From: Scolanthus callimorphus
Lineage: Eukaryota > Cnidaria > Anthozoa > Actiniaria > Edwardsiidae
Assembly: GCA_033964015.1 (NCBI GenBank)
Contig: CM066914.1
Location: forward strand, 23,674,234-23,738,233
Reading direction: 5' to 3'
Length of the DNA: 64,000 nt
A model generated the notes under the pieces. It did not search any database and had not been told where the DNA came from. It was given only the letters and a program-made list of their open reading frames with translations. A program made the position numbers and the translations under genes. Below are positions 27,696 to 38,876 of the stretch, piece after piece. Every line of letters begins with the position of its first letter. The stretch's first letter is position 1.

Positions 27696-28140
27696 CTGCC
27701 AATGCACGGTTCCCGGAACCGGTATCGCGGGTGACGATGGGACCATCTTGTCACCAATACTCCCAGTCCATGTAAACATGGCATACGATCGGGAAGGACG
27801 AAAGCGATTCTTCTTTTACTTTTGATTAATTCAAACTCAACTAAAATAAAATAAAAATTTACGGGGAAAAAACAGCAATCCTTTTTCCTGCTAATATTGG
27901 ATTTTCAGGTCGGCTTCATTTATTGGCTTCATTATATCTGTACTTAAGGATCGAAATTTCCTTCCAAAGGTTGATTTAATATTGTCGACGACCTAATAGT
28001 GAAACATTTAATTGCTAACGGCATGATAAAGCGGAAAGTGCAGAGGGCTATTTCAAGTCTCCTGGAGTGATAACTATATAATGTAACCATCATCGATAAG
28101 TGGTTTCAGCAATTGATTGGAATTCTAAATGTCAGATTGT
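27696..28140. other. Intergenic, no gene recognised
   Basis: Unique-looking AT-rich sequence between the 55-bp minisatellite and the foldback element. GGTTCCCGGAACC at 27710-27722 is a short perfect palindrome. Confidence 0.35.
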
Positions 28141-28845
28141 GTGCCCCTCAAGGTTGAAATTTTAATGGCTTATTTGATCGCACTTTCAAAGTAAGGAAGA
28201 ATGCCGTTTATTTGGCCTTGATAGCTCTTTTGGTTCAAGAGATATTCAACATATTTTCTTTGTGCAAATTAGGAAAAATGACGTCACAAACAGACTTGAG
28301 AACAAGAAGCCAACAGCGTCGAGTATAATTCTGTTTGGGATAGTTGGATTCACTTAAAACTTGGTAATAACAAAAGACGGGCCAAAACCAAAACCTCTGA
28401 TATGTTTATTACCGTTACTATGGTAATACGTTTGGCACTAGGGCTGTGCTACAAAACGTTGCCAAAATACTCTGAGTTGTGTTAACAAACAAATCAGGAA
28501 GTTTCGAAGACTTTCACATATTTCAAAAGATTTTACCTATTTTTCCAAGAATCACTTCTAGAGCCAAACTTGTTACCATGGAAACGCTAATAACCATAAA
28601 GTTTTGGTTCTTTATTATTGGCCAAGTTTTGAGTGAATCCAGCAACTCCAAACAGAATTATAGATAAAACATCGTTGGCTTCTTGTCTACCATGTCCGTG
28701 GCGTTATTATTTGCTAATTTGTATAAGTAAAACTTTTGAATATCTCTTGAACCAAGAGAGGAGCTATCAACGTCAAATAAACAGCATTCTTCCTTATTTT
28801 GAATGGGCGATCAAAAGCCACTAAAATTTCAGCCTTGAGGGGCAC
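28141..28845. mobile_element. Foldback element with ~310-bp inverted arms
   Basis: The ends are GTGCCCCTCAAGGTTGAAAT and its near-inverse. The arms stay alignable (AAGGAAGAATGC, TTCAAGAGATATTCAA, AAGCCAACR, AATTCTGTTTGG) almost to a central loop near 28450-28510. It lies about 165 bp upstream of the GPCR start codon, so it may be transcribed as a hairpin or affect that promoter. It contains GTTACCATGGAAAC (28572-28585), close to the RFX X-box consensus. Confidence 0.8.
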
Positions 28846-29010
28846 TTTAATTGATCCGGAAGAAATGTCAAAAATAGCACCTTCATTACATGTGTCGTTC
28901 AGTATAAAAGGAAGAAATAAAATCGAAAAAAAATATATTCTGGTTCGCTGCACACGCATGAAACGTTGCTACATACCAAGCGCCATCTTGATTTAATTCA
29001 TTGATACGAC

Positions 29011-29430
29011 ATGGCAGTTTATAATTTGTCTACAATAAGGCTTTACGAGGGTTTATTACTCGGTGAACCAGAAAATACTACTTTAATGATTGCAATCCGC
29101 ATTCCGTTGTTTGCTCTCCTCCTACTTTTCGCATGCTTTGGGAACGGCAGTATCCTCCTGCTTCTCAAACGCTTCAAGACACTGCAGACCAGCCCTAACA
29201 TCTTCATTGCCAATCTCGCTACGGTGGACCTGCTAAATATGGCCATAAACATGTCATTGTCAGCGCTGATGCAGGGCGGCATTCGTGCGGCAAATGCTTC
29301 TCTAAGAGGGCGCCTGGTGTCGTCTCTGGTAGAAACGTCGAGCAAGCTGTTTCTGCTTCTGGACGTGTTTGGAATGATGTTGATGATGATAGATAGGCTT
29401 TGTGTCATTACATGGGGCATCCGATACAAG
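29011..29430 (+). CDS. GPCR exon 1 (N-terminus to start of loop 2)
   Basis: 140 codons: short N-terminus with NLS and NTT glycosylation sequons, TM1 (FACFGNGSILLLL), TM2 (FIANLATVDLLNMAI) and TM3 ending MMIDRLCVITWGIRYK. The donor is AAG|GTACAC. The frame continues 18 codons into the intron before a stop. Confidence 0.88.
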
Positions 29431-32400
29431 GTACACAATAATACCAGGGCACAAATCGGATCTGCTCCGCAGTCCCTACTCTAGCTTCGATGCTGTTGGG
29501 AAAATAAGTAAATTGGGGGGCAAAATTCAAACAACATCCTGCTGGTAATTTTATTTTCTGTTTGACGGAAATTTCGTAGTGTTCCCTCTTTGCTGATATA
29601 TTTATCATCCCAGCTAGCAAAAACGTGCTAGCTGGGAAAAAGTTGAGCTGACTGAAGATTCTTCTGGGAAAATATCACTCCCCAGCAACGTTTAAAACTT
29701 TACAAAAGTAATATATGTACAGCAAACAGCAAATTTAACGCATTTTAGGAGGGGCTTCTCGATGTATGCTCCTGAATATAGTCGGGTCATTAAACTCGGC
29801 GCTAATATTTTTCTTTGCGGAAATAATGAAGCACTCAGCCCAGATCCACTAAAAAAGGCTGCAGCGCTCTTTTGGCTTTGGACATGTAACACAACTACGG
29901 ATGCAACTCGGGCATGCAAGGCACTTGGTTTGTACCGACATGCAGCGCGCGCATTCATTATAGCTGGAATCGTTCATTGAGTTAGTAAAAAAAGGCGAAT
30001 ATCAGTTCAAATCAAATAAAGATAGTTAGCTAGTGGTATCTCAGCTAGACCCCGTCCACACTACACCGTTTTCAAACGAAAACGGATACTTTTTGCTCCG
30101 GATACGGCTATCGTCCACACTACAACGGCGAAAACAATACGAAAACGATAAGTGTGGACGCAAATCTTTTTGAAAACGGAGCAAAAAGCATCCGTTTTCG
30201 TTTAAAAACGGTGTAGTGTGGACGGGGTCTCAGACTAGCAAGTGATTCGAGTTGCGTGACCATGTCTATGACGTCACAGGACAAATTATGATTACAAACA
30301 ATTACTCAACAATAACCCGTTGAACACCACTCGACTCTTAATGTACAGAGTGTTTAATGTTTACGTTTCTGATATCATGCGAGGTTTCTTAGAGGCTTCG
30401 CTCCCTGTGGTGCGTAGGAAAAAGTGTGCGGGTTAGATCGGCCCAGCCCTCGCGCTTCCTCGCAGTTCATATCCGCAAGCACAGGAAGCTCGTTTAGAGC
30501 GCCAGGGACTAAGCTTGTACTGATATAGTGTGCATTTCTCTTCCAGATCTGGATGTGCAAGACAACAGCCCTTGTGGTGGTAGCGAGCCTGTGGTTGGCC
30601 TGTATCACCATCTTGATTCCATGGTTCATGACGCTCTATAGCGTGGACATGGGAGACACACTAGTCAGTATCTACCGGATGGCCTACTTCACCAATTTGG
30701 AATTTACTTCATAGTTGTTCGTGCACTCTTCACAGTTGTGTTCGCTGTATTGGGCTTCATGACGTGGTATATGCTGAAAAATAAAAATAAAGTAAGTGCA
30801 GGCAAGAGTACATAAATAAGAGTGTACAACATGATAATAGGGCGTGAGAGAACCTTTAGACAGACCTAGTTATTTTTAGATTGGTACTTAGTCTTCTAAA
30901 GTCACGCACAGAGAACAACAAAAGGCATAAAACAATAGGCGTAATTAAAGAATATAGTCTTGCAAGAGCGTGCGTATCGGTTGAGCGGTTGTAAATATCA
31001 AAGCTTTAATGAGCTACTGATGAAATGAATTTGATTGGCTTCAAAAACATAGAATTATAATTCAGCGAGAAAAAACAGTATCGGAGTTGTTCACTCTTAA
31101 ACACGAGGTTCCGGTATAAAAGGGATAACCCCGGGGCTCGAGAACAATCAGTTATCAATCAGCTGTCAACGAGTGAACATCTCACTTCATCTCTCTGTAC
31201 CGCGAAATTCAAAATTTAGAATTCAAAACCGATGCAAAAGTACAAATAAATAATTTCCTAGCTCTTTAAACCCATGTGCCTTTTCATTTATTGCAAAATA
31301 ATTTTATTCGAACCTATTTCTGACCGAACAAAAGCGATGTTTTATTCTCAGCGGAGAGCGAGACTAATTAGTATTCAAAAGAGCGAATAATATTCTGTGC
31401 TGCGAAAGAAAAGCGTTTTTATCAGAGCCAAATCAGGTTCGAATAAAATTATTTTGCAAGAAATGAGAAGGAATACAAATTTAAACAGGTAGGAAATCAT
31501 TTGTTGGCGTTTTTGCTCGCATTTTGAATTCTAAATTTGAATTTCGCGGTACAGAGAGACGAAGTGAGATGTTCACTCTTTGACAGCTGATTAATAACTG
31601 ATTGTTCTCGAGCCCCGGGGTGGGAGGAGTTATCCCTTTTATACCGGAACCTCGTGTTTAATTATGAACTCTTGGTGCAGGTTTATATAGATTTCAGATG
31701 GGTGTCGAATACTAAACGCAATAAACAAAACCACTAGCCAATCAGGAGTGGAAGCCATTCTACAAAAAAAACATCAGGAGGCTAAGACCTAGGGCAAACG
31801 TCCAATTCAAGTCGAATCGATTACATGATTTTCAAAAGGTTCCGCGACCCTTTAAACTTTCAAAATAATAAATTATCTATTGTTTTAAATTTACTCGACG
31901 CGACTTTACCCTAGGCATAGTAGCAGGGACATTTGCATACGCATGCGCGGCTTAGATTTATTGAACTCCCTCATGCCTCGGAGAAGGGTCATGACAGCTC
32001 AATGTTTGCGGGATTTGACCGTGATATGTGGAACGAAATTGAAATGAATTACTCCAGAATTCGCCTAAAGGTTTTTATCTATGTCTTTGCTGCCTATTCT
32101 ATGGAAAGGAACATGCAATAGGTTCGAGTTGTTATCATGGGACGTTCAAAGAAACTCAAGCTTCGTCAATATTGCAGCCATGTTGTCTTGTTACATCCCG
32201 TAATTGGAGGTTGCTTGCTCATTTTAAAGGCGAACCTGAATCATTTCACATACGGTAAGTTTCTCTATGGTAAGCATTGGGCATATTTTGAAGTCAATCT
32301 TGATAATTCGCGTTTGCGATTGTCGAGAACACCAGTGAAAATTCTGTTTGATATCAGTTTTCAAGTAAATTATATTGAATGCTCCGAGCCCGCTAAAATT

Positions 32401-35400
32401 CCAGCAAGGTCATTTCTCCATGTTAAATCTTTGTTGATTGTTCTCAACCAACCAAGGGTATCATCAAGAAACGATTAAACTAGCCATGAAAATTCGCTGA
32501 TCATATGAATTATACTATTGAACTCAAATGACTATTGAACCTGTTCAAATTATGCGTAACATTCTTGAAGCCGATACCACCACAGAATGACAAATATATC
32601 GTATTTATGTATCTGACCGATGTTGCAATACTATAAGGTTGTTGAGGGTGCAGATTAAACAGAGATCGCTTTGAGTTAAATACGTAATAAATAATATATA
32701 GATTAGCCACTGGCTAAAAGCGGAGCTCCCGGCTATATATTTTTCTGTGTTAATGAGACATGTGTTAATGCCATTGTACATAGATAGCCTGCCACCGTCA
32801 CACGACGTGACTAAACACTTGCACTCCCCTTGCCACGTAGATAATTTCACCCAAGTTTGGTTGTCTGAGGCTCATCCCATCCAAAGATATCAACCTTTTC
32901 TCGTTTTATGACGTCATCGATGACGTCATACCACGTGACCAGGCAGTTGCATCCCCTTGCCACTTAGACAACTTCACCCAAATTTGGTTGTCTGAGCTTC
33001 ATCCCTTCCCGAGATATGTTGTTTCTCTCCTATGATGACGTCATCGATGACGTCATACCACGTGACCAGACAGTTGCACCCCCTTTGCCACTAAGACAAC
33101 TTCACCAAAGTTTAGGTTGTCTGAGGTTCATCGCTTCCCGAAATATAATGTTTTTCTCTTATGATGACGTCATTGATGACGTAATACCACGTGACCATGC
33201 AGTTGCACCCCCTTGCCACTAAGACAACTTCACCCAAGTTTGGTTGTCTGAGGTTCATCCCTTCCCGAGATATCTTGTTTTTCTCTTATGATGCGTCATT
33301 GATGACGTCATACCACGTGACCATGCAGTTGCACCCCTCTTGTTACTAAGACAACTTCATCCAAGTTTGGTTGTCTGAGGTTCATCCCTTCCCGAGATAT
33401 CTTGTTTTTCTCTTATGATGACGTCATTGATGACGTCATACCACGTGACCATGCAGTTGCACCCCCCTTGTCACTAAGACAACTTCACCCAAGTTTGGTT
33501 GTCTGAGCTTCATCCCTTCCCGAGATATAAACCTTTTCTTGTTTGATGACGTCATCGATTACGTCATAACACGTGACCAGACAGTTGCACCCCCCTTGCC
33601 ACTAAGACTACTTCACCTAAGTTTGGTTGTCTGAGGTTCAACTCTTCCCGAGATATATTGTTTTTCTCCTATGATGACGTCACTGATGACGTCATACCAC
33701 GTGACCATGCAGTTGCACCCCCCTTGCCACTAAGACAACTTCACCCAAGTTTGGTTGTCTGAGCTTCATCCCTTCCTGAGATATAATTAATAAACGGAGA
33801 AGGGTCTTGGTTTACCTGTGGTGGGGCAGGCACGCACGCACGGACGGACGCGCCCGCGATACCAGTATGGGAATACCGCTGAAAAAAAGTCGATCGTATA
33901 CCTGAGTTCTACTTTGAGCAATTGTATTCTTCCTGCGATACCTATGGTGCTCCGCTCTGCGGCCTTCGGCCGCTAAGGAGCTCCGCTAACAATATTTCGC
34001 CATCAATTTTTCTTGCATAATTTGCAATGGTGGCCTCCTCTTTTATGTGCTATAGAAAAATATCGAGCTCACTTCTCCATCTTAGTTTTAGCATGATTTT
34101 AACCAGTAATGATCCAGCTGTTAATTTGTTAACATTTTCTTGTGTTCAAAATTCGCTAACATAACTAAACGTTTTTTCATTGTAGTACTTTTGTGATTTT
34201 TGTTGCACGTGCAGGTCTTTAACGACTTTTAGTATCAGTAATGTTGACATATTTCATCCATCTTATTTTTCCAGATCTTCTGAATTGTAGCAGGGGCATT
34301 TTCACACCATCAATGTTGTTGTGATTCAAACTGTGACAGAATATGCAACTAAAGAGCTATAGGGATGGCCTCTAGGCAGGATAGGGGTTGGGTGTTTTGA
34401 GTGAATACCTTCTTTGTAATTGGAAGTGTTTCTCTAGCGTCTTAAAAATGACTTGTTCTGCCAAGAAATAAACTCAATAAACATTTCCATTTGTTGTTCG
34501 TCGTAAATTTTGTAAGTATTGATTGTGGCAGTCGTCCAGGGCTATAAACCTCGATGGGTGGGTGAGGGGGTCTTCAAGGTTTTAAAACAAATTGTATGTA
34601 TACTATCATAAATTACGTTTTCTTCTGAATTCAGCAATGGCTTTTCTATGGTAGCTTATCGTGGTGTTCAAGCTGCATGCTATCATCATCGTTTGAAACA
34701 ATTTCCGTAACACTGGTCGTAACATGGCTTAAAAGTGGAGTCAGAACGTGTCCTGTCGACATCTCGTTTGTTGCACACAGAACACTAGAGCTTATCGTAG
34801 AAATATTTTGAATTACAAAATAAAGAAAAAAGAAAAGTGCGAGCTGAAAATTATGGCGCCATTATGTCAATTCCGACGAAAACAATGAAAATTGGCGATT
34901 ATAGCGCCCGGAATCACATTGAATTGGTCAGCGGATTCGTGCATGCGCAGTACAGAAGTCCCTGCTACTCCTAGGCATCAGTAACAGGTAACAGGGTCTG
35001 GATGGGGTGGTGGTGGGGGTCTGGGTGTCAGTTGTCGGTTAAATTCTTGAAAATTGTCGGTAGTCGGTTAAAATGTGCGGTCTTTGTCGGTAATCGATGA
35101 AACTAAGTTAATAATTAACCTCATAAAGTTAAACTATGAAAATATGAGGTCTAGTATTTATTATCACTGGAGTGCTGCCAGTGCATCACTAACTGCAAGT
35201 CTGCCTTCCTTTGCTTCTTATTGGCTAGAGATTTGAAATGTGCTCTAATTGCTCGGAGCGAGCGCAGCGAGCGGAGAGCAAGTCTAATCTTGCCTTCATT
35301 TGCACGTTAGTATGCATTACATGCCACTTTACATTGTTTTTATACTGTTTTACAAACCCTGTTTGCAGCCTCTTGTTTTCTTGTACCTGTGGTGTATGCG

Positions 35401-38203
35401 CAGTACGATTATTTTCTTATCGGCGAGTGTCCATTTGGGTTCGTTCCGTGGCACGCCTCGGATACGTGTTGACGGGGCCTAAACAAAACACTTTCTGCAC
35501 TAAGAGTAGCTTCCCCTCCGAGCACTTCACTATCTACATAGATACTTCTAGTTATAAATTATTAGGTGTATCTTGTGTGTGTTATGGTCAATGAGGGATT
35601 TTGGAGCGGAGTGGATAGCGTTTCACAGGTTAACTCGATGTCGGTGGTAAAGCAATTTGTTATCTGTGTTAAATGATGGAAATAATTTTGAACTGCTTTT
35701 GTGAGTCGTGCAAGTAATATTAATCATTTGCCTGTCCACACCAATGCAAATTCAGCATTTACTTGACTTGAGGAAAACGAAAAAGAAAAAATAGGACCAT
35801 ACTTCCAGACAAAGAGCTGAAGCGTCGTATGGCGACCGTACAGTTCTTACGCCCACGCCAGAGATTTCGGCCCTGACAGTCGCTATCCTGGTGTTGAATT
35901 GCTCAGTAGTTAGATACCTATGGGTGAGAGTACGCCCGGCCACCAGACCATATAAGGACGCCCCTTGTACCGTTAGTGAACAATCAACGTTTATTATGCC
36001 CCACCAACGTATTTATAGGCCTGATGAGTTTGTAAGAGATCCATGCGGGACACGTTGTGGTTTTCTTTTTAACTAGCAGTAGCTTATGTCACAAAAATGC
36101 AGAAATGTTTTTCACTAGTTGCCGTTTAGCATGTTTTTTTACTCATATTCCAATAATAGGCATTAAATTGACACGGGAATGAGTTTCTTTTCGAGTTGTC
36201 CGTTTGCGCAAGCGCATACACGTCATCTTGTCTAATTTTATTTTCCGTGAACAGACGACTATTAATCCTCTGAAAGATCATCTAATCTAAATCCTGAATC
36301 TGAGTGTCGGTTACACCTGAATTCAGTAATCTCTGGTAATTTGAAGCTCGGGAAGTGTCACAATGGAACAGAAGTCACCTGGCAGGCGTTGCAAAGTCCA
36401 AAGCACGCGCTATCTCAGAATAAACTTTAAATTCATAACCTGGCTGGAATAATGTAAAAATGTCGGTAACATTTTTTGTTGTTAATCGGTATTTCTTACC
36501 CAAGTTTGTCGGCAGTCGGTGACGTTTATACCCATTTGTCATTAGTCAGTTATGCAGTTAACCCCATCCAGACCCTGCAGTCCTGCAGTATTGCGTTTAG
36601 TCATGACTTGACTAATTTCCCGGGGGGGGGGACTCCCATATTTTTTGACCGGGGATGATCGTCGTATCTTTTAGGGGTTAAAATCACGATGGTTTGGTCT
36701 CTTTTAGGGGTGATCGTGATCTTCAATAAATTTTAGGGAGATTGGTATCTTTTAGGGCCGAAACTGTGTCCAAATTGTTTTTATTATGATAGTGCTTCTA
36801 AAAACCGTGTAAGAAGAGAGATTATTCGATTCGAGAAGACGATAAATTAGAAACAAACACGGACTTTTCTTGATTTCTTGATGGGTATCGTTCACCTTTA
36901 CCTATGTCCTTCGCGCCTACTTGGTACATAAGAACTCATGTTTAGGGTATCTTTAAGGGTAATAATTTTTTTGAGCCACGCCATGGCCCGCCATGTTTGG
37001 TATCTTTTAGGGGTGAAAGTGAAAATTTCTGACGATCATCCCCGGTCAAAAAATATGGGAGTCCCCCCCCCCCCCCCCCCCGGGACTATTTCTACAAGGA
37101 AAGGATGATCGAACCATTTGCCAGCAGTTTTCCCACCCAGCACGAGTCCAAATTTCAGAAGACAAATTTGAAATTTGAAAAGTAACACGTAAAAAGCAAG
37201 AAATTGGATTATCATAAATATTCTTGCTGTTTGTTATCGTTCACAGAAACTTAGGAAAGGAATATCCATGAAGAATGAGCAACAGCGCTTCCAGGAAGCC
37301 CGAAGTCGTACCGAGTCACGCGCGGCCACAACTGTTGGAATGACAGTTGGAGCATACCTGCTAAGCGTGTTACCGCTGGTCATTTACAAAGAAATCGCCA
37401 TTCGGATGCCCAGCCTCGTCGCGACAAACCTTCTAAGATGGATCGGCTTTCTAGCAAATGTATTCCAGTTTGTGTCAAGTATGTGCAACCCCTTTATTTA
37501 CATGGCACGATCCAACCGTTTTAACCGCGCGCTCAAACAGTTCTTCCGTGAGCCTTGTGGTTCAAGTGAGCTGCGGATGACTGGACATCAGGCCGCGAGG
37601 CCGCGAGGTAACAGGGGAGCTTATGAGTCACGTAACGTACGCAATGGCAATGTGTCGGCAGATGCCACTTCACAGACAGAGCCCTCCCAGGCTACGTCTA
37701 GCACCGGTGATATCCAGGTGTCGCTAAAAAGGTGGTCAAGTGATATCAGTCCCACTTTGTCACTCAGAGCGTATTATCATCCCAAGAAAAGAGATAAAAT
37801 TGTTTTGAACACACAAGCAAGAGGAACGTCCTTCGAAAGGATTAAGAAATTCCAAAGCATCGAGGAAAGAAGCAATGCCGGGTTTTCTGATGTTAATGCG
37901 ACTGGGTTTGGTGAGTGTTCAGATGGTGAAGACCAAACATTTAGGGGGTCATCGGAAAGCCCTTTCGTATTCAAGGACTCTGGTGATACCTTGGAACAAA
38001 GAAAGCCCCAGGTGCACCCAAATCCAGATGAGCAAGCATGTGCTGCTGTGAATATGGGGCTCATGTTAGACGAGGAGGAGGGTGATGTTAGGGAGGTTGC
38101 AGCAGCAGCTACTGGACTGATTCTGAATGTTGCTGACTGTGATGATGACGGCAACGACGGCAAGGACAATGATGATGCCATGTTCAATGAATTCCAAACA
38201 TAG
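29011..38203 (+). CDS. Class A (rhodopsin-like) GPCR, three exons, orphan
   Basis: Coding exons 29011-29430, 30547-30791 and 37247-38203, all joining in phase 0 by length once one base is allowed for in exon 2; about 540 residues. This is a plasma-membrane seven-helix receptor that would signal through G proteins; the ligand is unknown. TM1 carries GN, TM2 has NLATVDLLN with the sodium-site Asp, TM3 ends in DRL (the DRY position), TM4 has its conserved Trp, TM6 has SVLP where most class A receptors have CWLP, and TM7 ends NPFIY. The C-tail of about 200 residues is long and acidic at the end. Exon 2 has a one-base deficit (TTTGGAATT where TTTGGGAATT restores TM5), so the assembled frame stops at TAG. 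Divergent cnidarian class A receptors often lack a clear bilaterian orthologue. Confidence 0.82.
30047..30230. mobile_element. MITE family 3, copy b, in GPCR intron 1
   Basis: Inverted ends AGACCCCGTCCACACTACAC, and the same interior CGTTTTCGTTT / GGAGCAAAAAGCATCC as the copy at 2192-2398. The two copies are very similar, which suggests recent activity. Confidence 0.82.
30547..30791 (+). CDS. GPCR exon 2 (TM4-TM5), with a one-base frameshift
   Basis: The acceptor TTCTCTTCCAG precedes IWMCKTTALVVVASLWLACI (TM4 with conserved Trp). After MAYFTNL the assembled frame stops within four codons. One base over, the sequence reads GIYFIVVRALFTVVFAVLGF, a clear TM5, through to the donor AAA|GTAAGT. 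The exon is 245 nt; 246 nt would keep phase with exon 3. Confidence 0.85.
31101..31657. mobile_element. TTAA-flanked element with ~130-bp inverted repeats
   Basis: TTAA on both sides (31097-31100, 31658-31661). Terminal repeats begin ACACGAGGTTCCGGTATAAA and extend about 130 bp (GGGATAAC, GCTCGAGAACAATCAGTTAT, TTTCGCGGTACAGAGAGA). Further in, GCAAAATAATTTTATTCGAA is also inverted. TTAA duplication is the mark of piggyBac-type transposition; no transposase is present. Confidence 0.82.
31919..34969. mobile_element. 3 kb element with 9-bp target duplication (Mutator-like)
   Basis: CCTAGGCAT occurs on both flanks (31910-31918 and 34970-34978). The termini are AGTAGCAGGGAC and its inverse GTCCCTGCTACT, with partial similarity further in. 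A 9-bp duplication fits Mutator-like elements. The interior has no transposase; it carries the 128-bp tandem array and AT-rich filler. A 113-codon frame at 32137-32478 shows no domain. Confidence 0.72.
32808..33790. repeat. Tandem array, ~128-bp unit, 7-8 copies, rich in CRE and E-box words
   Basis: Each unit holds ATGATGACGTCATCGATGAC or a variant followed by GTCATACCACGTGACCA, CAGTTGCACCCCCTTGCCAC, ACTTCACCCAAGTTTGGTTG and CATCCCTTCCCGAGATAT. Two TGACGTCA palindromes and one CACGTG per unit are conserved across most copies. Confidence 0.9.
34992..36577. mobile_element. 1.6 kb element with CAGGGTCTGGATGGGGT ends
   Basis: Inverted ends CAGGGTCTGGATGGGGT / ACCCCATCCAGACCCTG. Both subterminal zones repeat GTCGGTTA / TAACCGAC-like words (TGTCGGT on the left, GTCGGCAGTCGGTGA on the right), as in hAT-type elements. 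No transposase was recognised. Frames at 35238-35594 and nearby look like chance. Confidence 0.68.
36619..37084. mobile_element. Poly-G-ended element in GPCR intron 2
   Basis: Begins CCCGGGGGGGGGGACTCCCA and ends with the inverse, including about 20 C then GGGA. The arms share ATATTTTTTGACCGGGGATG and GATCATCCCCGG. Internal GGTATCTTTTAGGGGTGAAA repeats recur in both orientations. It ends about 160 bp before GPCR exon 3. Confidence 0.8.
37247..38203 (+). CDS. GPCR exon 3 (TM6, TM7 and long C-tail)
   Basis: The acceptor CGTTCACAG precedes KLRKGISMKNEQQRFQEARS. The exon gives TM6 (ESRAATTVGMTVGAYLLSVL, then P), TM7 (FVSSMCNPFIYMARSNRFNR, NPxxY form), then about 210 residues of Ser/Thr-rich, finally Asp/Glu-rich tail ending at TAG 38203. 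The Asp-rich end (CDDDGNDGKDNDD) is unusual for a receptor tail. Confidence 0.88.
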   Translation, partial: KLRKGISMKNEQQRFQEARSRTESRAATTVGMTVGAYLLSVLPLVIYKEIAIRMPSLVATNLLRWIGFLANVFQFVSSMCNPFIYMARSNRFNRALKQFFREPCGSSELRMTGHQAARPRGNRGAYESRNVRNGNVSADATSQTEPSQATSSTGDIQVSLKRWSSDISPTLSLRAYYHPKKRDKIVLNTQARGTSFERIKKFQSIEERSNAGFSDVNATGFGECSDGEDQTFRGSSESPFVFKDSGDTLEQRKPQVHPNPDEQACAAVNMGLMLDEEEGDVREVAAAATGLILNVADCDDDGNDGKDNDDAMFNEFQT

Positions 38204-38306
38204 TTTTGTATAGTTTATCGGTATAGAATCCTATGATATCTCTTTTTTGTGTAAATTGAGGACGAGACATCATAGGATTCAAGTCTATTCAAAGCGTTCA
38301 GTCGGT

Positions 38307-38376
38307 AGATTCCGCCGAAAATAGCACTCAAAAAGGCGATATCGCTTTTTTCGTGCTATTTTCTTAGCGGAATCTA
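38307..38376. repeat. Near-perfect palindrome (intact copy)
   Basis: TAGATTCCGCCGAAAATAGC...GCTATTTTCTTAGCGGAATCTA around the centre GCGATATCGC. The same palindrome at about 51905-52150 is interrupted by a 183-bp insertion. From 38380 to 38470, GAGTTGGATACC-type words repeat. Confidence 0.75.
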
Positions 38377-38876
38377 GCCGGAGAACAGAAACCCCGAGTT
38401 CGGAATCGAGTTCGAGTTAGAGTTGGATACCGAGTTGGATGCCGAGTTGAATCCGAGTTGGATACCGAGTTGGAAACAAAAATCAAAATTCACTTTTGAG
38501 ATTCACTTTATAAAAGATATTTATTGTAAGACGAGGATACCACTCATATGACATTAGTTTGGAAATCGTATGATTGCGAAACTTTCTGTTCACTAATTTT
38601 CTATATTGTTGTAGCGGGAACACATTGACGCTTGGGTCCCAAGATTACTATCGTAAAATCGAGAATATCGTTTTGACGCGACGCGAGCGAGTTAAAAATG
38701 TCTGAAATACGCGTTTCATTTTGTGGGAGTCACCTTAATCCTCGAATCTTCATGTATTAAACTGCATTTGATCGAGGAGTAAAGTCAGTACATTCCATGG
38801 TTTTTGTCCCGCAGAGTTTCATCCAGGTTTTCGTACGGCAGGCAGGGTTACTTAGAATGTATTATTCTAGCTAGGG

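Noticed and set aside
32137..32478. 113-codon frame as a gene
   Set aside because: It is inside a non-autonomous element, has no recognisable domain and no supporting splice or poly(A) context.
35238..35594. 118-codon frame as a gene
   Set aside because: It lies in the interior of the 34992-36577 element; Cys- and Phe-rich composition without a known pattern.
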